Shown here: piece after piece, positions 25,697 to 34,121 of the stretch
Numbering within the stretch: the first letter of the stretch is position 1
Layout of the letters: each line of letters begins with the position of its first letter
Source of the DNA: Pacificoceanicola sp048553275
Lineage (GTDB): Bacteria; Pseudomonadota; Alphaproteobacteria; Rhodobacterales; Rhodobacteraceae
Assembly (NCBI RefSeq): GCF_048553275.1
Contig: NZ_JBLZMW010000007.1
Coordinates: 137,793 to 201,792, forward strand
Direction: 5' to 3'
DNA: 64,000 nt
Translations under genes and position numbers: made by a program
The notes under the pieces: generated by a model
Seen by the model: the letters and a program-made list of their open reading frames with translations, nothing else
Databases searched by the model: none
Told to the model about the DNA's origin: nothing

Positions 25697-27220
25697 TCAG
25701 ACGCGGCCTCCGGCACTCATCTGCTCAAGGAAATCGTCCGCCTGCGCCAGCACCGCCTTGCGCTTGTCTGCGTCCATCCGGTCCCACGTCCGGTACATGT
25801 TCCCCATTCGGCCATTGCCCTCGAACCGTTCCCGATGCCGGTCGAGAAAATGCCAGTAGAGCAAATTGAACGGACAAGCGCCGTCCCCCACCTTCGTCTT
25901 CACATCGTAAGCGCATGTGCTGCAATAATCCGACATCTTGTCGATGTAATTGCCCGAGGAGACATAGGGCTTGGACGCAATCACGCCGCCATCGGCGAAT
26001 TGGCTCATCCCTACGGTGTTCGGTGCTTCGACCCACTCGAACGCATCAATGTAAACGCTCAGGTACCATTCATGCACCTCCGCCGGGTTCACCCCGGCCA
26101 GAAGCGCGAAATTCCCCGTCACCATCAACCGCTGGATGTGGTGGGCATAGGCCTCTTCCTTGGTCTGGGCAACGGCCTGCCTCATGCAGCGCATCTTCGT
26201 CTCCGCGCCCCAGTACAGCGGCGGCAAGCCCCGCTGATGGTTCAGCCGGTTGCGACGCGGATACTCCGGCCCCTCATGAAAGTAGATGCCCCGCACGTAT
26301 TCGCGCCAGCCGATGATCTGCCGGATGAACCCCTCCACGGCGTTCAGCGGCGCATCCCCCGCGCGATAGGCCGCCTCAGCCGCCTGACATACCTCAAGCG
26401 GGTCCAGCAACCCGATGTTCATATAGGCCGACAGCAGCGCATGGTACAAAAACCGCTCGCTATCCAGCATCGCATCCTGATAATCGCCGAACTTCGGCAA
26501 TCCATGCGTGATGAAATGGGCCAGCGCCCGTTTGGCCTGTCCCGGCTCCGTCGCATAATGGAACGGCCGCAGATCACCGAATGTCTTGCCAAACCGCGCC
26601 TCCACCAGATCCAGCACCGCCGCCACCGTATCGTCCGGCGTGAACTGCATCGGCGCCGTGTTGATCGTGTCGGGCGCGGGCTTGCGGTTTTCGTGATCGT
26701 AATTCCACTTGCCACCCTCAGGCCCGTCACCATCCATCAACAGACCGGTCTTGCGTCGCATATCGCGGTAGAAATACTCCATCCGCAGCGCCTTGCGACC
26801 CCTGGCCCAGTCCTCGAATTCCTTGTGCGAGGCGATAAACCGGTCATCCTCCAAAATCCGCACCGCCACCGGCGCATTCTGCAGGGCTTCGATCAACCGC
26901 CATTCACCCGGTTCCGTCGCAATCACCTCCTGCGCGCCGGTCTCTTCGGTACGGCGCAGCAGTTCACCGACAATCGAGCCGCTGTTATTCGTGTCATCCA
27001 GCTCCGAATAGCGCACGTTCCAGCCATCGCTCCGCAAACGCTCTGCGAACTTGCGCATCGCGGCAAAGATCAGCGCGATCTTCTTGGGATGATGCGCGAC
27101 GTAATCCGTCTCCGCCGCGACTTCCGCCATCACCACCACATCTGAGCCCTTGTCCGCCGACCGCAGCGCGGCGATGCCCTCACTCAACTGGTCACCCAGC
27201 ACCAGAACCAGACGCGTCAC
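25697..27220 (-). CDS. FeS-containing bacterial (6-4) photolyase / CryB-PhrB-type cryptochrome
   Basis: A 507-residue flavoprotein of the FeS-BCP group (R. sphaeroides CryB, Agrobacterium PhrB). It starts with RLVLVLGDQLSEG, has the FAD-domain block FIRQIIGWREYVRGIYF, and carries four candidate iron-sulfur cysteines: one in RCMRQ, two in CSTC and one in GACPF. It repairs (6-4) photoproducts and/or acts as a light receptor. The GTG at 27220 is chosen because it overlaps the stop of the upstream SDR gene as GTGA; an in-frame TTG lies one codon earlier. Confidence 0.9.
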   Translation of the reverse strand: MTRLVLVLGDQLSEGIAALRSADKGSDVVVMAEVAAETDYVAHHPKKIALIFAAMRKFAERLRSDGWNVRYSELDDTNNSGSIVGELLRRTEETGAQEVIATEPGEWRLIEALQNAPVAVRILEDDRFIASHKEFEDWARGRKALRMEYFYRDMRRKTGLLMDGDGPEGGKWNYDHENRKPAPDTINTAPMQFTPDDTVAAVLDLVEARFGKTFGDLRPFHYATEPGQAKRALAHFITHGLPKFGDYQDAMLDSERFLYHALLSAYMNIGLLDPLEVCQAAEAAYRAGDAPLNAVEGFIRQIIGWREYVRGIYFHEGPEYPRRNRLNHQRGLPPLYWGAETKMRCMRQAVAQTKEEAYAHHIQRLMVTGNFALLAGVNPAEVHEWYLSVYIDAFEWVEAPNTVGMSQFADGGVIASKPYVSSGNYIDKMSDYCSTCAYDVKTKVGDGACPFNLLYWHFLDRHRERFEGNGRMGNMYRTWDRMDADKRKAVLAQADDFLEQMSAGGRV

Positions 27221-27882
27221 CAAGCGATCTCCTTACCCGCATAATCGTAAAATCCACCGGTCAGCGCGGGCGTCAGCCCTTCGATCACCGCCAGAAGCCG
27301 CGCTGCCGCCTCATCCGCCGGAACCGACGGATGCCGGCCGAGGTACTTTTCCGTAAATGCCGTGCGGACCGTTCCGGGATGAAGGCAGACACAGGCCAAG
27401 TGCTTGTGAGTGCGCGCCAATTCAATCGCTGCCCCGTGCATCAACTGGTTCAGCCCGGCCTTCGCGGCACGATAGCTGTACCAGCCGCCCAGCCGGTTGT
27501 CGCCAATGCTGCCCACCCGTGCCGACAGTGACGCAAAGACCGCCGGGCGATCCTTCGGCAACAGCCGTACCGCGTGCTTCAGCACCAGCATGGGGCCAAC
27601 CGCGTTGACCAGGTACTGGTCCGACAGCGCCTTGGCATTCAGGGCGCCGAGGCTTTTTTCCGGTTCCGCACCGCCGATTTCTAGCGCTCCGGTCGCGTTG
27701 AAGATCAGATCGAACGGCCCTTCCAGCGCGCCCAGATGCGCCGCAACCGAGGCCTCGTCGGTAACGTCCAGCCCGTCGTCCCGCCGTGACACTCCAGTGA
27801 CTGTCACGCCTTTTGCCTCTAACGCGGAAAAGATCGCCGATCCGATCCCCCCCGAGTGCCCAATGATCAATGCCTGTCTCAT
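27217..27882 (-). CDS. Short-chain dehydrogenase/reductase (C-factor-like)
   Basis: A 221-residue Rossmann-fold oxidoreductase. The nucleotide-binding motif is a modified GHSGGIGSAIF at residues 8-18, with NATGA in the middle and the catalytic YSYRAAK (Y-x3-K), preceded by SLSARVGSI with the catalytic serine. It overlaps the photolyase start by four bases, so both are made from one message. Co-location of an SDR with CryB/PhrB-type photolyases is familiar from Rhodobacteraceae, but its substrate is unknown to me. Confidence 0.82.
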   Translation of the reverse strand: MRQALIIGHSGGIGSAIFSALEAKGVTVTGVSRRDDGLDVTDEASVAAHLGALEGPFDLIFNATGALEIGGAEPEKSLGALNAKALSDQYLVNAVGPMLVLKHAVRLLPKDRPAVFASLSARVGSIGDNRLGGWYSYRAAKAGLNQLMHGAAIELARTHKHLACVCLHPGTVRTAFTEKYLGRHPSVPADEAAARLLAVIEGLTPALTGGFYDYAGKEIAW

Positions 27883-27912
27883 GCCCGGCAGATAGCGGGC
27901 ACCGCACCGGCT

Positions 27913-28995
27913 TCAAGCGCCGCCGACATCCTCCGGTGCAATCGCCACCGTCTTGAGAACCGCATGGCACTCGGCCCCCTCGACGACGCCCAGCGCGGCC
28001 GCCGACCGCCGCGTGATCCGCGCCAGCACCGTTCCCGCAGGTGTGGCAAGCGAAACAATCGCCCCCGGCCCGCCGCCCTCTCGGATCGCCTCGACCCGGC
28101 CCGGAATGATGTTGAGCGCCGACAGCCCCTCTGGCCGTCCCCGCGCGAGGATCACCTCCTGTGCCGGAATCCGCACACGCAGGCTTGCCCCGACCGCATG
28201 GCGCACCCGTGGCAGATGCAGCCGGACACCCCCCGCGTCCAACTCGCTCAGCCCATCGGCGTGATGCGCGACCACCACGGCCCGCAGCACCGCGCCCGCG
28301 CCGCGTACACCGGTCGGCAGCACGCTCGCATCGCCAAGCACCTCTGCCGCCGGCCCCTGCCGCGCTACACGCCCGTTCTGCAAGGCCACAACCGACGTGG
28401 CCAGCCGCGCCACCTCGGCCGGCGCATGGCTGACGTAGAGGATCGGCACCATTGCCTCGTCCCGAAGCCGTTCGAAGTACGGCAAGATCTCCGCCTTTCG
28501 TGCTTCATCGAGCGCTGCCAAGGGCTCATCCGCCAGGATCAACTCCGGACCCGCCAGAAGCGCCCGCCCGATGGCCACCCGCTGCTTCTCCCCGCCGGAC
28601 AGGGCGCCGGGCCGCCGCTCCAGCAGCCCTTCGAGCCCAAGCATGGCGATCACCTGATCCGGTTCCGCCCCGCCACGTCCCCGCGCGAACCAGCGGCCAT
28701 AATTAAGATTCTGCCGCACCGTCAGATGCGGAAACAGCCGCCCTTCCTGAAAGACATAGCCAAGCCGCCGCGCCTCCGGCCGAAGGCACAGGCCCCGCTC
28801 CGTATCGAGCAACACCCGCCCATCCACGGCCACACGCCCGACATCCGGCCGCAGCAACCCAGCGACGGCATTCACGATCGTCGTCTTGCCCGACCCGGAC
28901 CGCCCGAACAGCACCGTGAGCCCCGCGGGCGCCTCGAAATCCACGTCCAGCGTCAGCCCATCGAACCGATGTTTGAGGCGCACCGACAACGTCAT
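27913..28995 (-). CDS. modC: Molybdate ABC transporter ATP-binding protein
   Basis: A 360-residue ATPase. Walker A is GRSGSGKT (residues 31-38), the signature is ALSGGEKQRVAIGRALL, Walker B is LILADEPLAALD, and the C-terminal ~70 residues form a Mop/TOBE-like molybdate-binding domain (LRVRIPAQEVILARGRPEGLSALNIIPG). The LSALN segment is typical of that domain. The ATG at 28995 overlaps the modB stop (ATGA). It is the last gene of modABC. Confidence 0.92.
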   Translation of the reverse strand: MTLSVRLKHRFDGLTLDVDFEAPAGLTVLFGRSGSGKTTIVNAVAGLLRPDVGRVAVDGRVLLDTERGLCLRPEARRLGYVFQEGRLFPHLTVRQNLNYGRWFARGRGGAEPDQVIAMLGLEGLLERRPGALSGGEKQRVAIGRALLAGPELILADEPLAALDEARKAEILPYFERLRDEAMVPILYVSHAPAEVARLATSVVALQNGRVARQGPAAEVLGDASVLPTGVRGAGAVLRAVVVAHHADGLSELDAGGVRLHLPRVRHAVGASLRVRIPAQEVILARGRPEGLSALNIIPGRVEAIREGGGPGAIVSLATPAGTVLARITRRSAAALGVVEGAECHAVLKTVAIAPEDVGGA

Positions 28996-29684
28996 GCCCC
29001 GCCCACCCGTCTCGCAGCCCGCCGCGACAGCCACTCAGAGGCCAACAAGGCGCCCATCGCGATGGCCACCGAAATGGCCACCAACCGCAGTGCCGAAGCC
29101 TCCCCACCCGGCACCTGCAGGAAGGCATAGACCGCCGAAGGCAGCGTCTGAGTCTGCCCTGGGATGTTGCTGACGAAGGTGATCGTTGCGCCGAATTCGC
29201 CCATCGCCTTGGCAAAGGCAAGAATCGCGCCGGCGATGATCCCCGGCAAGGTCAGCGGCAGCGTCACCGTCGCAAAAACCCACAGCCGGGAGGCCCCGAG
29301 CGTCGCCGCCGCCTGCTCCAATCCTGGATCGACCGCTTCCAGCGAGAGCCGCATCGCCCGCACCATCAACGGAAAGGCCATGACCGCCGCAGCCAGCGCC
29401 GCCCCGGTCCACCGAAAGGCAAAGACAATGCCGATCTCCTGCAAGGCCGCGCCAATCGGCCCCCGCGTGCCAAACGTCAGAAGCAGCAGATACCCCGTCA
29501 CGACAGGCGGCAGGATCAACGGCAGATGTACCAACCCGTTGACCAACTGCTTGCCGCGAAAATCCCAGCGGGCCAAAGCATAGGCTACGAAGAGACCGAA
29601 CGGCAGCGAGGCCAGCACCGCCCAGAAGGCCACGCGCAGCGACAGCGCCACCGCCTGCCATTCCTCGGGCGTGAGCCAGTCCAC
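28992..29684 (-). CDS. modB: Molybdate ABC transporter permease
   Basis: A 230-residue inner-membrane permease with about five to six helices. The ABC-coupling EAA loop is EQAAATLGASRLWVFATVTLPLTLPGIIAGA, and AKAMGEFGATITFVSNIPGQTQTLP is a strongly conserved ModB/CysT-type block. It starts at a GTG one base after the modA stop and overlaps modC by four bases. Confidence 0.93.
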   Translation of the reverse strand: MDWLTPEEWQAVALSLRVAFWAVLASLPFGLFVAYALARWDFRGKQLVNGLVHLPLILPPVVTGYLLLLTFGTRGPIGAALQEIGIVFAFRWTGAALAAAVMAFPLMVRAMRLSLEAVDPGLEQAAATLGASRLWVFATVTLPLTLPGIIAGAILAFAKAMGEFGATITFVSNIPGQTQTLPSAVYAFLQVPGGEASALRLVAISVAIAMGALLASEWLSRRAARRVGGA

Positions 29685-29685
29685 C

Positions 29686-30450
29686 TCAGTCCTCCAGCAC
29701 CGTGAAGCCCTGCGCCTCGAACACGGCGCGGGCTTCGGCGCTTTGCAGATAGGTCAGGAAATCATCGGCGGCCGCTCCACTGCCTGCGATCCGCGCGGCC
29801 GGATACAGGATCGGCTGATGGCTGCCCGCTGGGAAATCCGCCAAAACGGCCACGGCGGGTTCAGCCGCCGCATCCGTGGCATAGACGACGCCCATCGGCG
29901 CCTCGCCCAGCGCCACCAGCGCAAGCGCCGCGCGCACATTGTCCACCTGTGCCACCCGCGTCTCCACGTCGGACCACAGGCCGAGGCTCATCAGCGCGTC
30001 CTTGCCATAGATCCCCGCCGGCACCGCCTCGACCAAAGCCATGGCCAGCCGCCCGGCGCCGAGCCGCCCGGGCAGATCGGCCCAATCGTCCAGTGCTGCG
30101 CCCTGCCCGACAAGCACAAGCGTATTGCCCAGAACGTCACGCCGCGTGCCCGGCTCCAAAAGGCCCAGCGCCGCGATATGATCCATCCAACCGACATTTG
30201 CCGAGATGAACACATCCGCCGGGGCGCCGTGTTCGATCTGCCGCGCCAGCGCCGAAGATCCCGCCAGTGATACGACAAGGTCATGTCCTGTGTCCGCCTC
30301 GAACAGCGGCCCGATCTCGTCCAGGGCCGTCTTCAGGCTCGCGGCGGCAAAGACCGTAATCCGTTCCGCCGAGGCCACGCCCGCCGCGCCAACCAGCGCC
30401 ACACACAGACAGATGAATCGCAGATAACCCAAGTCTCGCCCTTTCCGCAT
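29686..30450 (-). CDS. modA: Molybdate-binding periplasmic protein
   Basis: A 254-residue exported binding protein. The signal peptide ends near AGVASAE (residue 27). The ligand-binding landmarks ITVFAAASLKTALDEI, LAGSSALARQIEHGAPADVF and the later VPAGIYGKDAL match ModA. The start at 30450 is chosen since it opens a plausible signal sequence; a longer in-frame extension would add a cytosolic-looking segment. It is divergent from the MsrQ-like gene. I looked for a palindromic ModE/Mop-type box upstream and saw none. Confidence 0.92.
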   Translation of the reverse strand: MRKGRDLGYLRFICLCVALVGAAGVASAERITVFAAASLKTALDEIGPLFEADTGHDLVVSLAGSSALARQIEHGAPADVFISANVGWMDHIAALGLLEPGTRRDVLGNTLVLVGQGAALDDWADLPGRLGAGRLAMALVEAVPAGIYGKDALMSLGLWSDVETRVAQVDNVRAALALVALGEAPMGVVYATDAAAEPAVAVLADFPAGSHQPILYPAARIAGSGAAADDFLTYLQSAEARAVFEAQGFTVLED

Positions 30451-30584
30451 CCTGCCCCTGACAAGCCACAGCACCACGACCGGCGCAAGCCCGTCGCAGT
30501 ATTGCAGGATTTTTCGCAAAACACCGACGGAGAATTCAACCTGCCGCGTTAGACCATCGTCCACATCAAAACAGGCACCGTTTC

Positions 30585-31187
30585 ATGACCCGACTAAATC
30601 CCTACTGGCTTTGGGCTTTGCTGGCCCTGCCGCCGCTGTACTGGAGCTATCAGGCTCTCTCATCCGACAATGCCCGCATCATCCACATTCTCGTGCATCC
30701 CACCGGCGAATGGTCCGCGCGGCTGTTGATCATCACCATGATGGCCACGCCACTCGTCATGCTGTTCAAGGGCTGGCGCGGGCCGCAATGGCTCAAGAAG
30801 AACCGCCGCTATCTCGGTGTTGCGGCCTTTGGCTATGCCGCGCTGCACACGCTGTTCTACTTGACCGACAAAGGATCGTTGGACACCATTGTCGCCGAAG
30901 TGCCGCGCTTCTACATCTGGACCGGCTGGATCGCCTTCACCATCTTCATTCCGCTGGCCATAACCTCTATGGACTACTTTGTACGCGTCATGGGACCCCG
31001 GTGGAAAACGGTGCAACGCTTTACCTATGCGGCTGCCGTGCTGACGCTGCTGCATTGGGCCTCGCTGCACAACTGGGGTCATCCGATGGGCGCGGTTGTC
31101 CACTTCGCGCCGCTTGCCGCGCTGGAAGTCTACCGCATCTGGTACTGGGTCAACAAACGCCGCATGCGCCGCGCCGCCATGGTCTAG
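30585..31187 (+). CDS. msrQ: MsrQ-like heme b membrane protein (YedZ family)
   Basis: A 200-residue protein with about six helices and conserved histidines (IIHILVHPTGEW, ALHTLFYL, LLHWASLHNWGHP) that would bind heme, as in MsrQ, the quinol-oxidising partner of the periplasmic methionine sulfoxide reductase MsrP. The segment WKTVQRFTYAAAVLTLLHW is family-typical. MsrP itself is not adjacent; it would have to be encoded elsewhere. Placement next to modABC is suggestive, because MsrP uses molybdenum cofactor. The stop overlaps the marR stop (CTAG). Confidence 0.8.
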   Translation: MTRLNPYWLWALLALPPLYWSYQALSSDNARIIHILVHPTGEWSARLLIITMMATPLVMLFKGWRGPQWLKKNRRYLGVAAFGYAALHTLFYLTDKGSLDTIVAEVPRFYIWTGWIAFTIFIPLAITSMDYFVRVMGPRWKTVQRFTYAAAVLTLLHWASLHNWGHPMGAVVHFAPLAALEVYRIWYWVNKRRMRRAAMV

Positions 31188-31633
31188 GCGTCATCCCCAT
31201 ACGCTGCCTTCAGGGCGAGCCCGAGAAACCGCTCGCGCTCGCCTTCATCCAGACCGCCGAGGATATCCTCCTGCAAGCGGGTCACCGTCGGCCGGAAGCC
31301 ATCGAGCAGCGCCGTGCCCGCCTCGGTCAACGTCAGGACCCGGGCGCGCCGATCCGTCTCTGAGACCTCCCGCGCCAGAAGTCCCTTGTGCTCCAATCGG
31401 TCGATCACGCCGCCAATCGTGGCCCGGTCATAGGCGATAAGCGCCGCCACGGTCGCCTGATCGACACCGGGGTTGGCGCCCACCGCCTCCATCGCAGCAT
31501 ATTGCACCGGCGTCAGATCAAGCCCCGCCGCCTTCGCTTCCGCCTGAAATCTCTGATGGGACAGCTGGTGCAGACGGCGAATCAAATGCCCCGCCATGCG
31601 TTGAAACGCCATTGTTGGCTTGATCTCGGGCAC
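31184..31633 (-). CDS. MarR-family transcriptional regulator
   Basis: A 149-residue winged-helix regulator. The DNA-binding block is QATVAALIAYDRATIGGVIDRLEHKGLLAREVSETDRRARVLTLTEAG, which is typical MarR. It is divergent from the FAH-family hydrolase gene, and a TGCAT-N9-ATGCA dyad lies in the gap, so it probably responds to an aromatic compound and controls that gene. The GTG at 31633 is given; an ATG at 31612 is also possible. Confidence 0.85.
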   Translation of the reverse strand: MPEIKPTMAFQRMAGHLIRRLHQLSHQRFQAEAKAAGLDLTPVQYAAMEAVGANPGVDQATVAALIAYDRATIGGVIDRLEHKGLLAREVSETDRRARVLTLTEAGTALLDGFRPTVTRLQEDILGGLDEGERERFLGLALKAAYGDDA

Positions 31634-31697
31634 CGTGACCTCTTCGCTCTGGATTGCTTCGGCGGATCATACAAAACACCCCGCTCCTCCGGTAGTA

Positions 31698-31716
31698 TGC
31701 ATTCCAACAATATGCA
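31698..31716. promoter_or_regulatory. Candidate MarR operator (TGCAT-N9-ATGCA)
   Basis: A perfect 5-base inverted repeat, TGCAT (31698-31702) and ATGCA (31712-31716), lies between the divergent marR and FAH-family genes. The arm spacing fits a dimeric winged-helix repressor. The arms are short, so this could be chance. Confidence 0.35.
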
Positions 31717-31807
31717 CACATGGCATCCTGCGGGGCTGGAAACTCCCACCGCATTGGCTCTACGGTTTGCAAAACGCGCTTACGCGAACCAAGCAAAGGA
31801 CATACCC

Positions 31808-32503
31808 ATGGGCTATGTGATCGACCCCGCCCCCACGCCTTCTGTCGCCGTTGACGGCACCGAAGACCGCTTCCCGGTACGGCGCATCTTCTGTGTCGGG
31901 CGCAATTATGCCGCCCACGCCCGCGAAATGGGCAAGGATCCGGATCGCGAACCGCCCTTCTTCTTCACCAAACCGGCAGATGCCGTGGTCGACACCGGCC
32001 AGACCGTGCCGTATCCGCCGCAAACCGAAGACCTGCACTATGAAGCGGAAATGGTCGTCGCAATCGGCACCGGCGGACGCGACATTTCAGAGGCGGACGC
32101 GCTCGATCACGTGTGGGGCTATGGCACCGGCAATGACCTCACCCGCCGCGATCTTCAGAAAGTGGCCAAGGACATGGGCCGCCCCTGGGATTGGGGCAAG
32201 GCCTTCGACAACTCCGCCATCATCGGGCCGCTCCGCCCGGTGTCCAAGGTTGGGCACCCGGCGTCCGGCTCGATCTCCCTGACCGTGAATGGCGAAACGA
32301 GGCAGGACGGCGACCTGACAGAGTTGATCTGGTCGATTCCGGAGGTGATCTCGATCCTCTCCCGTTCCATCGCGTTGCAGCCCGGCGATCTGATCATGTC
32401 CGGCACCCCCGCTGGTGTCGGCGCGTTGAAGCCGGGCGACATTTGCACCGCCTCGGTCGTCGGTCTTGCCGAGTGCACCGTCACCATCGGCGCGCGGGAC
32501 TGA
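31808..32503 (+). CDS. Fumarylacetoacetate hydrolase family protein (fumarylpyruvate hydrolase-like)
   Basis: A 231-residue FAH-fold enzyme. Landmarks are IFCVGRNYAAHAREMG, PFFFTKPADAVV, the metal-binding LHYEAEMVVAIG (two glutamates) and GYGTGNDLTRRDLQ, and near the end GDLIMSGTPAGVG. The short form with GRNYAAHA at the N-terminus is most like fumarylpyruvate hydrolases (gentisate pathway) or acylpyruvases such as FAHD1. No gentisate dioxygenase or maleylpyruvate isomerase is adjacent, so the substrate stays open. The ATG at 31808 starts the family-like sequence; the longer in-frame region overlapping marR is rejected. Confidence 0.83.
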   Translation: MGYVIDPAPTPSVAVDGTEDRFPVRRIFCVGRNYAAHAREMGKDPDREPPFFFTKPADAVVDTGQTVPYPPQTEDLHYEAEMVVAIGTGGRDISEADALDHVWGYGTGNDLTRRDLQKVAKDMGRPWDWGKAFDNSAIIGPLRPVSKVGHPASGSISLTVNGETRQDGDLTELIWSIPEVISILSRSIALQPGDLIMSGTPAGVGALKPGDICTASVVGLAECTVTIGARD

Positions 32504-32509
32504 GAGCCA

Positions 32510-33148
32510 TCAGGCGCGGGCGTAGCCAAGGATCGTCCGCACCACTTCTTCGCGCAGGCGCTCCTGCTCCGGATCGCGGAACAGAGCGTCACCGTAGAGC
32601 GCCGAAAATGTGGGCCGGTTCGAGACGTTGAAGAAACACTGCGCCGAGATCTGCCAGTGCAGCATCATCGCATCCAGATCGGCCCGAAACGCCCCTGCGG
32701 CAATGCCGCGTTTCACAAGGTTTTCCAGATCCGAAATCGCACCGGCATTCACGCTCCGGATCACCTCGGAATCGCTCAAATGCGCGGCACGATGCACGTT
32801 TTCGATCATGACCAGCCGGACAAGGTCAGTGTTTTCCCGGTGATGGTCAAACGTGAAGCGAACCAACCGCGCCAGCGCCATCACCGGCTCCACACCGGCC
32901 AGATCGAGCTGCGATTCTGCCTCTCGAATACGCCCATAGGCGGCTTCCAGAGCGGCACGATAGAGCCCCTCCTTGTCGCCAAAATAGTAGTAAATCATGC
33001 GCTTGGAGGTCTTTGTTAGGGCGACGATCTCTTCGATCCGCCCACCTTTTAGCCCACTTTCGGAAAATACCGAAATCGCGACACGCAGGATATCGCCGCG
33101 CACCGCATCCGGGTTTTGCTTCCATGTCTTGCGGGCTGACGGCTGCAT
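32510..33148 (-). CDS. TetR-family regulator, probable repressor of the quinate/shikimate genes
   Basis: A 212-residue regulator. The helix-turn-helix is GGRIEEIVALTKTSKRMIYYYFGDKEGLYRAAL near the N-terminus, with a larger C-terminal ligand domain. It is divergent from the shikimate dehydrogenase gene, and two copies of ACC-N4-GGT-ACAAA lie in the gap. The ATG at 33148 follows GGAG at six bases and is preferred; an ATG at 33175 is also in frame. The ligand might be quinate, shikimate, dehydroshikimate or protocatechuate, by context only. Confidence 0.82.
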   Translation of the reverse strand: MQPSARKTWKQNPDAVRGDILRVAISVFSESGLKGGRIEEIVALTKTSKRMIYYYFGDKEGLYRAALEAAYGRIREAESQLDLAGVEPVMALARLVRFTFDHHRENTDLVRLVMIENVHRAAHLSDSEVIRSVNAGAISDLENLVKRGIAAGAFRADLDAMMLHWQISAQCFFNVSNRPTFSALYGDALFRDPEQERLREEVVRTILGYARA

Positions 33149-33185
33149 CCGGGTCTCCAACACTGGCAATCGCATAGCACATTTA

Positions 33186-33234
33186 ACCGTATGGTACAAA
33201 ATCTTTTGACGGCGAATGAACCATGCGGTACAAA
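33186..33234. promoter_or_regulatory. Paired operators and promoter for the quinate/shikimate operon
   Basis: ACCGTATGGTACAAA (33186-33200) and ACCATGCGGTACAAA (33220-33234) are near-identical, each with an ACC-N4-GGT palindromic core, 34 bases apart. A TTGACG -35 box (33206-33211) is 17 bases from TACAAA (33229-33234), which could act as -10, so the right-hand operator would cover the promoter of the + strand genes. The left copy lies where the tetR promoter should be. This is a good arrangement for TetR autoregulation and repression. Confidence 0.55.
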
Positions 33235-33257
33235 TTGACCAAACTGCGGAGTCCATC

Positions 33258-34121
33258 ATGACTGACTTTTCCCGATCCATGGCCCAAACGCGCCCTTTCA
33301 AGGTAGGCTTGATCGGACGCGGTATTCAGGCGTCGCGCACCCCCGCGATGCACATCGCCGCAGGTCAGGTCCTCGGATTCGACTACCGCTACACCCTGCT
33401 TGATCTCGACCAAATGACCACCGAACCGGCGCTCTGTGACCTGCTGGACAAGGCAGAGGCCGAAGGCTTCGCCGGGCTCAACATCACATTTCCCTACAAG
33501 AAGCAGGTCATGCAGCACCTGCACCACCTGTCCGACTCCGCCCGAACCGTTGGTGCAGTGAATACAGTGGTTTTCCGCGATGGGGAGCGTCACGGTCATA
33601 ACACCGATTTCTGGGGTTTTGCCGAGGGCATGCGCCAGCATCTGCCCGGCGCCGATATGGCAACCACGCTCCTGCTTGGCGCGGGTGGCGCGGGCGGCGC
33701 CGTGGCCCATGCGCTGAAGGCGCTCGGCACGCAGACCTTGCTGATCCATGACATCGACCCGAAGACCGCCGACGCCCTCGCAGAGCAGACCGGTGGCACT
33801 CCCGTCACCTCCCTCGAAGCGGCCTCAAGGGCCGCGACCGGCGTTGTCAACGCCACCCCGATGGGCATGGCCAAGCTGCCCGGCACCGCCATCCCGCCCG
33901 ACCTGCTGCGCGCGGATCACTGGGTCACGGACATTGTCTATTTCCCTCTTGAAACAGCCCTCCTGCGCGCCGCGCGCGCCAAGGGGTGCCGCACTCTCAA
34001 CGGCGGCGGCATGGCGCTTTTTCAGGCGGTCCGCGCCTTCGAACTCTTCACCGGGACAAAGCCAGACCCCGCCGTGATGCGCGCCCGCTTCGAGGCCTTT
34101 GATACTGGATTATCCCAATGA
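33258..34121 (+). CDS. Quinate/shikimate dehydrogenase (AroE-like, catabolic)
   Basis: A 287-residue AroE-superfamily dehydrogenase. Substrate-site blocks are IGRGIQASRTPAMH, FAGLNITFPYKKQVM (catalytic lysine), GAVNTVVF and GHNTDFWGF (catalytic aspartate); the cofactor motif is GAGGAGGAVAHAL. The following gene encodes a dehydroshikimate dehydratase, overlapping by ATGA, so this enzyme most likely oxidises shikimate or quinate for degradation rather than serving aromatic biosynthesis. The start at 33258 begins the conserved N-terminus and follows GGAG. Confidence 0.85.
   Translation: MTDFSRSMAQTRPFKVGLIGRGIQASRTPAMHIAAGQVLGFDYRYTLLDLDQMTTEPALCDLLDKAEAEGFAGLNITFPYKKQVMQHLHHLSDSARTVGAVNTVVFRDGERHGHNTDFWGFAEGMRQHLPGADMATTLLLGAGGAGGAVAHALKALGTQTLLIHDIDPKTADALAEQTGGTPVTSLEAASRAATGVVNATPMGMAKLPGTAIPPDLLRADHWVTDIVYFPLETALLRAARAKGCRTLNGGGMALFQAVRAFELFTGTKPDPAVMRARFEAFDTGLSQ

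Noticed and set aside
25529..27145. Long + strand open frame opposite the photolyase
   Set aside because: Antisense to a protein with intact Fe-S cysteines and FAD motifs; no domain of its own.
30450..30585. ModE/Mop box in the modA-msrQ gap
   Set aside because: I looked for a palindromic TATATA-type site and found none.
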